A DNA stretch of 44,031 nt from an uncultured bacterium. GTDB taxonomy: Bacteria > Desulfobacterota > Binatia > HRBIN30 > CADEER01. The notes beneath the pieces were generated by a model that was not told the origin of the DNA, searched no databases, and was given only the letters and a program-made list of their open reading frames with translations. Position numbers and translations under genes: made by a program. Positions 40,935-44,031 of the stretch are shown here, one piece after another (positions within the stretch are counted from its first letter, which is position 1; every line of letters starts with the position of its first letter). The DNA lies in NCBI GenBank assembly GCA_902826395.1, contig CADEER010000026.1:1-44031 (forward strand), written 5' to 3'.

Positions 40935-41396
40935 CTAGTGGTAAACGCCACCGACCAGCAGCGCGGCGTACCCGACGAGAAGCGCGACCTGCCGATACGC
41001 GAATCCCTCGGACCACCTCGCGCGGTAGCTCTCCCAATCGGCTGGATAGTCGGTCATCGACCATTGGTCGATGACGCCGTTGATTGGGACGTTCTTGCGC
41101 AGCATCAACGCGACGTCAGCGACGAGGCAGCCCAGCGCAGTGCCTGCCGCGATCGAGCCGATCGCATTGCCGACCCACAGCGACACAGACAGCGCGGCCA
41201 CGACCGCGATCAGAGTGCTGAGATAGATCGCCGGCAACCGCCGCGTCATCAGAGCATTGATGCGCTGACGCAGCTCGATGTAAGCCGCCGCCGACAACGC
41301 CCGCTGCGCCCCGCCCATGGCGACCAGGTAGAAGAGAGGCTGGCTCACGACTACCGAGTAGGTGATCAGGCTGATGAGGAACAGAATTCTGATCAT
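40935..41396 (-). CDS. DUF1772-like small integral membrane protein
   Basis: 153 residues from the ATG at 41396. About four membrane segments (MIRILFLISLITYSVVVSQ at 1-19, a pair around 55-92 and AYRQVALLVGYAALLVGGVY near the end). The repeated pattern F-L-x-S-L and the mid-protein R-x-R-W-S-E-G match DUF1772, sometimes called the anthrone-oxygenase-like family; biochemical activity in bacteria is unclear. It follows the cupin gene by 13 bases and is probably cotranscribed. The open frame continues upstream through the cupin region in another frame, which is not conserved. Confidence 0.65.
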   Translation of the reverse strand: MIRILFLISLITYSVVVSQPLFYLVAMGGAQRALSAAAYIELRQRINALMTRRLPAIYLSTLIAVVAALSVSLWVGNAIGSIAAGTALGCLVADVALMLRKNVPINGVIDQWSMTDYPADWESYRARWSEGFAYRQVALLVGYAALLVGGVYH

Positions 41397-41409
41397 TGTC
41401 CGCGCGTGC

Positions 41410-41808
41410 TCACTGATTCGGCGATGTCGACGGCTCGTCCCACGGTAGCGGCATGTGGCGGCCTGATTCGTCACAAACTCGAACCGGCGCCGCGCCGAGA
41501 GCCGCCACGAGATGGATGGCTTCGGAGCCCGTATTGACGATCTGGTGCACGACGTCAGGCGGCACGATGATCGTATCGCCCGCCGCGAAGGCGCGCGTCT
41601 GCCCTTCAACCATGCACTCGCCGCTGCCGGAGAGCACGACGATCACCTCGTCGCACGCGTGCCGGTGAACCGGACTGGCGGCGCCGGGCGCGAGTGTCTG
41701 CTTCCACACCTCGAAGCTGCGGACCCCCTGCGAGGCTCCAGCCACGGTGCGGTGATCGAGGCCCGGCAGGCGATGCAACGGTCGATCCGAATCGTTGACG
41801 ATGGGCAT
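41410..41808 (-). CDS. Single-domain cupin protein
   Basis: 132 residues from the ATG at 41808, which has GTGAGGT upstream; the in-frame TTG at 41847 is less likely. The cupin metal-binding motif 1 is PVHRHACDEVIVVLSGSGE and motif 2 is DTIIVPPDVVHQIVNTG, giving two histidines, a glutamate and a third histidine. Usually these small cupins bind Fe, Mn or Zn and act as isomerases, dioxygenases or sensors; the function here is unknown. Adjacent to the DUF1772 gene on the same strand. Confidence 0.8.
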   Translation of the reverse strand: MPIVNDSDRPLHRLPGLDHRTVAGASQGVRSFEVWKQTLAPGAASPVHRHACDEVIVVLSGSGECMVEGQTRAFAAGDTIIVPPDVVHQIVNTGSEAIHLVAALGAAPVRVCDESGRHMPLPWDEPSTSPNQ

Positions 41809-41923
41809 TGCAACCTCACGAATCGCTCGATCGCTCAGGAAGCGCAACGCTCCGTTCGCCGAGTCGAACTCTTCGCAACCTACTCGATCTCCCGGCGCGA
41901 GGCGACATCATCACGCGGATCCT

Positions 41924-42337
41924 TCAGGGACACCCGGCGCGCACACGTTGCCTCATGTCGGCATACGCCACTTCAATCAGGTTCGTCAGTGCTTTCGTAT
42001 CGACATCCCGTCCCGGAAAGAGCTTCACATGGCGCATGAAAACACCCGTGCCCTCCAACAAGCCGTCCGGGTCGGGGAGCTCGGATCCACGAAAGAACCC
42101 GACGTTGACGTGTGCGCGGAAGGCGTTGACGTAGGCGAACGCGGCATCGTCGACGCACGCCGTCGGGTGACCGTCGTGCAGCACCTCTCGCACATCACCG
42201 CCGCAGCCCCGCATCACATCGAACCAGCGCCGCGCCATCATGCCGAGCTCAGCGTCGTGGTCGCGCATCCAGGCTTCGATCGCCGGGTCGCGCCTAACCG
42301 CGCCGGGGAATCTGAAGAGTCGATCCAAACGAGTCAC
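41924..42337 (-). CDS. DUF1801-family protein
   Basis: 137 residues. The segment LHDGHPTACVDDAAFAYVNAF-like core, then HVNVGFFRGSELPDPDGLLEG and GVFMRHVKL, is the typical DUF1801 pattern, a small alpha/beta fold of unknown biochemical role. Its ATG at 42337 overlaps the stop of the next upstream gene by four bases (ATGA), so the two are translationally coupled. Confidence 0.8.
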   Translation of the reverse strand: MTRLDRLFRFPGAVRRDPAIEAWMRDHDAELGMMARRWFDVMRGCGGDVREVLHDGHPTACVDDAAFAYVNAFRAHVNVGFFRGSELPDPDGLLEGTGVFMRHVKLFPGRDVDTKALTNLIEVAYADMRQRVRAGCP

Positions 42338-42834
42338 CGCGGGAGCTTGCCATAGCGGCGGATCGCCTTTCGCAGCAGGCGAACCCGACCGGACCAGGGC
42401 ACCCGCGCTGGCGGCTCGCCCAGCGCGACCTGTGCTTTGGTCAGGGCGTCCTCGACCAGGGCGTCGTGCAGCGGCCGGAAGACGAGCGGCCAGGACAACT
42501 GGGCCCAGCCGCTGAGCTCCATATCGATCGTGTGCCGCAACAACGTGCCCGACTGTCCCTGCGGCAACACTTCGAACCAGTGCTTGCCGTGAAAGCCGCG
42601 CGGCGACGTGAACTGGAACTCCACTCTCTGGCCGGGCTGGTAATCCGTGACGTCGTAGCGAATCGGCCCATGGCCACCCGATGCACCTGGTTGAAGCGGC
42701 CGGTCGAAGCGCATCCGCGGCCAGGACTCGAACGGCCAGAGAACGTCCCGCTCGGGAGACAATCCATCCAGCAAGTACGCGGCCTGCGGCGGAGACGCGC
42801 GAAGAGTTCGTTGATGAACGTTCAGAACTCGCAC
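42334..42834 (-). CDS. SRPBCC (polyketide cyclase/START-like) protein
   Basis: 166 residues. A START/Bet v1-like ligand-binding fold is suggested by the N-terminal LRASPPQAAYLLDGLSP segment, the strand-rich IRYDVTDYQPGQRVEFQF and FHGKHWFEVLP, and the C-terminal amphipathic helix with W-P-L-V-F-R-P-L-H-D-A-L-V-E-D-A. These proteins bind hydrophobic ligands; no enzyme activity can be assigned. The start is a GTG at 42834 with no clear ribosome-binding site. Its last four bases overlap the DUF1801 start. Confidence 0.65.
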   Translation of the reverse strand: MRVLNVHQRTLRASPPQAAYLLDGLSPERDVLWPFESWPRMRFDRPLQPGASGGHGPIRYDVTDYQPGQRVEFQFTSPRGFHGKHWFEVLPQGQSGTLLRHTIDMELSGWAQLSWPLVFRPLHDALVEDALTKAQVALGEPPARVPWSGRVRLLRKAIRRYGKLPR

Positions 42835-42862
42835 CGCGTCGCGTCGCGATCCTCGACGCCGC

Positions 42863-44031
42863 TCAGCGGCGCTGCGCTTTCCGCGTCGGCGCGGTCTTCT
42901 TCCCCGTGCGCTTCGCGGGCAAGCTCGTCGCGTAACGAACTCCCAGTCCCACCCAGCGCTCGAGGTCGACGTCGGCCTCGTACTCCTCGCGGCGGGCCTT
43001 CACGTACGCATCGCGCTCGGCGGCGTCGTCGATCGAGGCGATCGTGTTGGCGTAGACCGCGTTCACCGCCGCTTCGGGGCCCATCACAGCGATCTTGGCC
43101 GTCGGCAGCGCGATCGTGGCGATCGGGTCGAACGCCGGCCCGCACATCGCGTAGAGCCCGGCGCCGTAGGCCTTGCGCACCACGACACAGATCTTCGGCA
43201 CGGTTGCCTCGGTGACGGCGGTGATCATCTTGGCCCCGTGCCGGATGATGCCCTGGCGTTCGACCTGGGTGCCGATCATGAAGCCCGGCACGTCGGCGAG
43301 GAAGACCAGAGGCAGGTTGTACGCGTCGCACAGCCACACGAACCTCGCCGCCTTGTCGGCAGAGTCGCCGAACAGCACGCCTCCCTTGTGGGCCGGGTTG
43401 CTGGCGACGATGCCCACGGCGTGCCCGTCGAGGCGGGCGACACCGGTGATCAGCTCGGGAGCGAACAGCGGCTTGATCTCGAACAGGCTGCCGGCGTCGA
43501 CGATGCCCTCGATGACGCCGTGCATGTCGTACCCCATCGCCTCCTCCAGCGGCAGCGCGGCTCGCGTGAGCTGCCGCGCCGGCTCGTCGGGCGAGAGCGC
43601 GGGTGGCGGCTCGCGCCACGAACCGGGCAGGTACGAGAAGAGATGCTTGGCCTGGTCGATGGCGTCGGCGTCGTCGACCGCGAGGTTGTCTCCGCAGCCC
43701 GACACGGTGGCGTGCATGCGTGCGCCGCCCATCTCCTCGAGGGTGACGACCTCGCCGATGACCTCTTCGGCCATGCGAGGTGAGCCGAGGTACATCGAGG
43801 CGTTCCCCTCGACCATGATCACGACGTCGCAGAACGCCGGGATGTAGGCGCCGCCGGCCGCGGAGGGCCCGAACAGGCAGCAGATCTGGGGCGACTTGCC
43901 CGACAGCTTCACCTGGTTGGAGAAGATCCGCCCGGCCCCGCGACGGCCGGGGAAGAGCTCGACCTGATCGGTGATGCGCGCCCCTGCCGAGTCGACGAGC
44001 CAGAAGACGGGGTGCTCGTGACGCAGCGCAT
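42863..44031 (-). CDS. Acyl-CoA carboxylase carboxyltransferase (beta) subunit, N-terminus cut by window
   Basis: About 389 residues are visible; the frame is open to the window edge, beginning ALRHEHPVFWLVDSAGARIT. Crotonase-fold carboxyltransferase domain: FSNQVKLSG, GPSAAGGAYIPAFCDVVIMVE, MYLGSPRM (first half), then PLFAPELITGVARLDGHAVG, GGVLFGDSADKAARFVWLCD, LPLVFLADVPGFMIGTQVE, GKAM-type AKMITAVTEATVPKI, YGAGLYAMCGPAFDP and IAVMGPEAAVNAV. It resembles propionyl-, methylcrotonyl- or geranyl-CoA carboxylase beta subunits; the substrate is undecided. It transfers carboxyl from carboxybiotin on a partner alpha subunit. A Lys/Arg-rich tail (PAKRTGKKTAPTRKAQRR) ends the protein. Confidence 0.92.
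   Translation of the reverse strand, partial: ALRHEHPVFWLVDSAGARITDQVELFPGRRGAGRIFSNQVKLSGKSPQICCLFGPSAAGGAYIPAFCDVVIMVEGNASMYLGSPRMAEEVIGEVVTLEEMGGARMHATVSGCGDNLAVDDADAIDQAKHLFSYLPGSWREPPPALSPDEPARQLTRAALPLEEAMGYDMHGVIEGIVDAGSLFEIKPLFAPELITGVARLDGHAVGIVASNPAHKGGVLFGDSADKAARFVWLCDAYNLPLVFLADVPGFMIGTQVERQGIIRHGAKMITAVTEATVPKICVVVRKAYGAGLYAMCGPAFDPIATIALPTAKIAVMGPEAAVNAVYANTIASIDDAAERDAYVKARREEYEADVDLERWVGLGVRYATSLPAKRTGKKTAPTRKAQRR

Overview
This is a GC-rich bacterial chromosomal window with a Gram-negative gene set: TolQ/TolR, a TonB-dependent receptor, SecG and many Sec-exported proteins. The core genes look proteobacterial or deltaproteobacterial. The secreted proteins carry features I associate with uncultured lineages such as Candidatus Binatota or Myxococcota relatives: cysteine-rich C-x-x-D-x-D-C stretches, paired dockerin-like GDCNGD segments and a DUF7450-like domain. 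The Binatota-like assignment is inference from protein style, not a measured phylogeny. I see no insertion sequence, integrase, CRISPR array or rRNA.

Layout. 1-1036 (minus): end of tolR and all of tolQ. 1385-4902 (plus): a glycolytic block, gap-pgk-tpiA, followed by secG and a tRNA-Leu(GAG); secG next to this tRNA is also the E. coli arrangement. 4903-5611: no genes, but two direct repeats that each end in a strong hairpin. 5612-11002 (minus): four paralogous secreted proteins in two two-gene units (A1-B1 and A2-B2), each unit with its own near-consensus sigma70 promoter, which looks like a tandem duplication of a whole operon. 11093-17055 (minus): ilvE, trmFO, topA and dprA. comM diverges from dprA at 17114. 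18908: a NicO-type metal transporter.

19691-28003 is a haem acquisition and degradation island. Reading leftward from a Fur-like box at 27246 it holds a small Com-like zinc ribbon, two related secreted proteins, a TonB-dependent haem-type receptor, and an HmuT/HmuU/HmuV ABC importer. A haem oxygenase reads rightward from the same control region. 28029-29843: a fatty-acid desaturase and a PaaX-like regulator, probably cotranscribed from a nearly leaderless promoter. 29947-31434: a membrane-bound sensor histidine kinase.

31710-35875 (plus) is the most intriguing set: a small SET-domain methyltransferase, an ATP-grasp ligase with a RimK-associated N-terminal domain, a GCS2-type carboxylate-amine ligase and an N-formylglutamate amidohydrolase-like hydrolase. 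The last three are tightly packed. Together they could make, edit and perhaps methylate amide-linked products or protein tags. 35970-37883: a secreted protein with a c-type-cytochrome-like N-terminus and a complete set of copper ligands of the PHM/DBM monooxygenase fold, with a dockerin-like pair inserted in the second copper lobe. The rest (37964-44031) holds an EEP-family phosphodiesterase, a PlsC acyltransferase, a beta-carbonic anhydrase, small DUF1772, cupin, DUF1801 and SRPBCC proteins, and the C-terminal part of an acyl-CoA carboxylase beta subunit cut by the window end.
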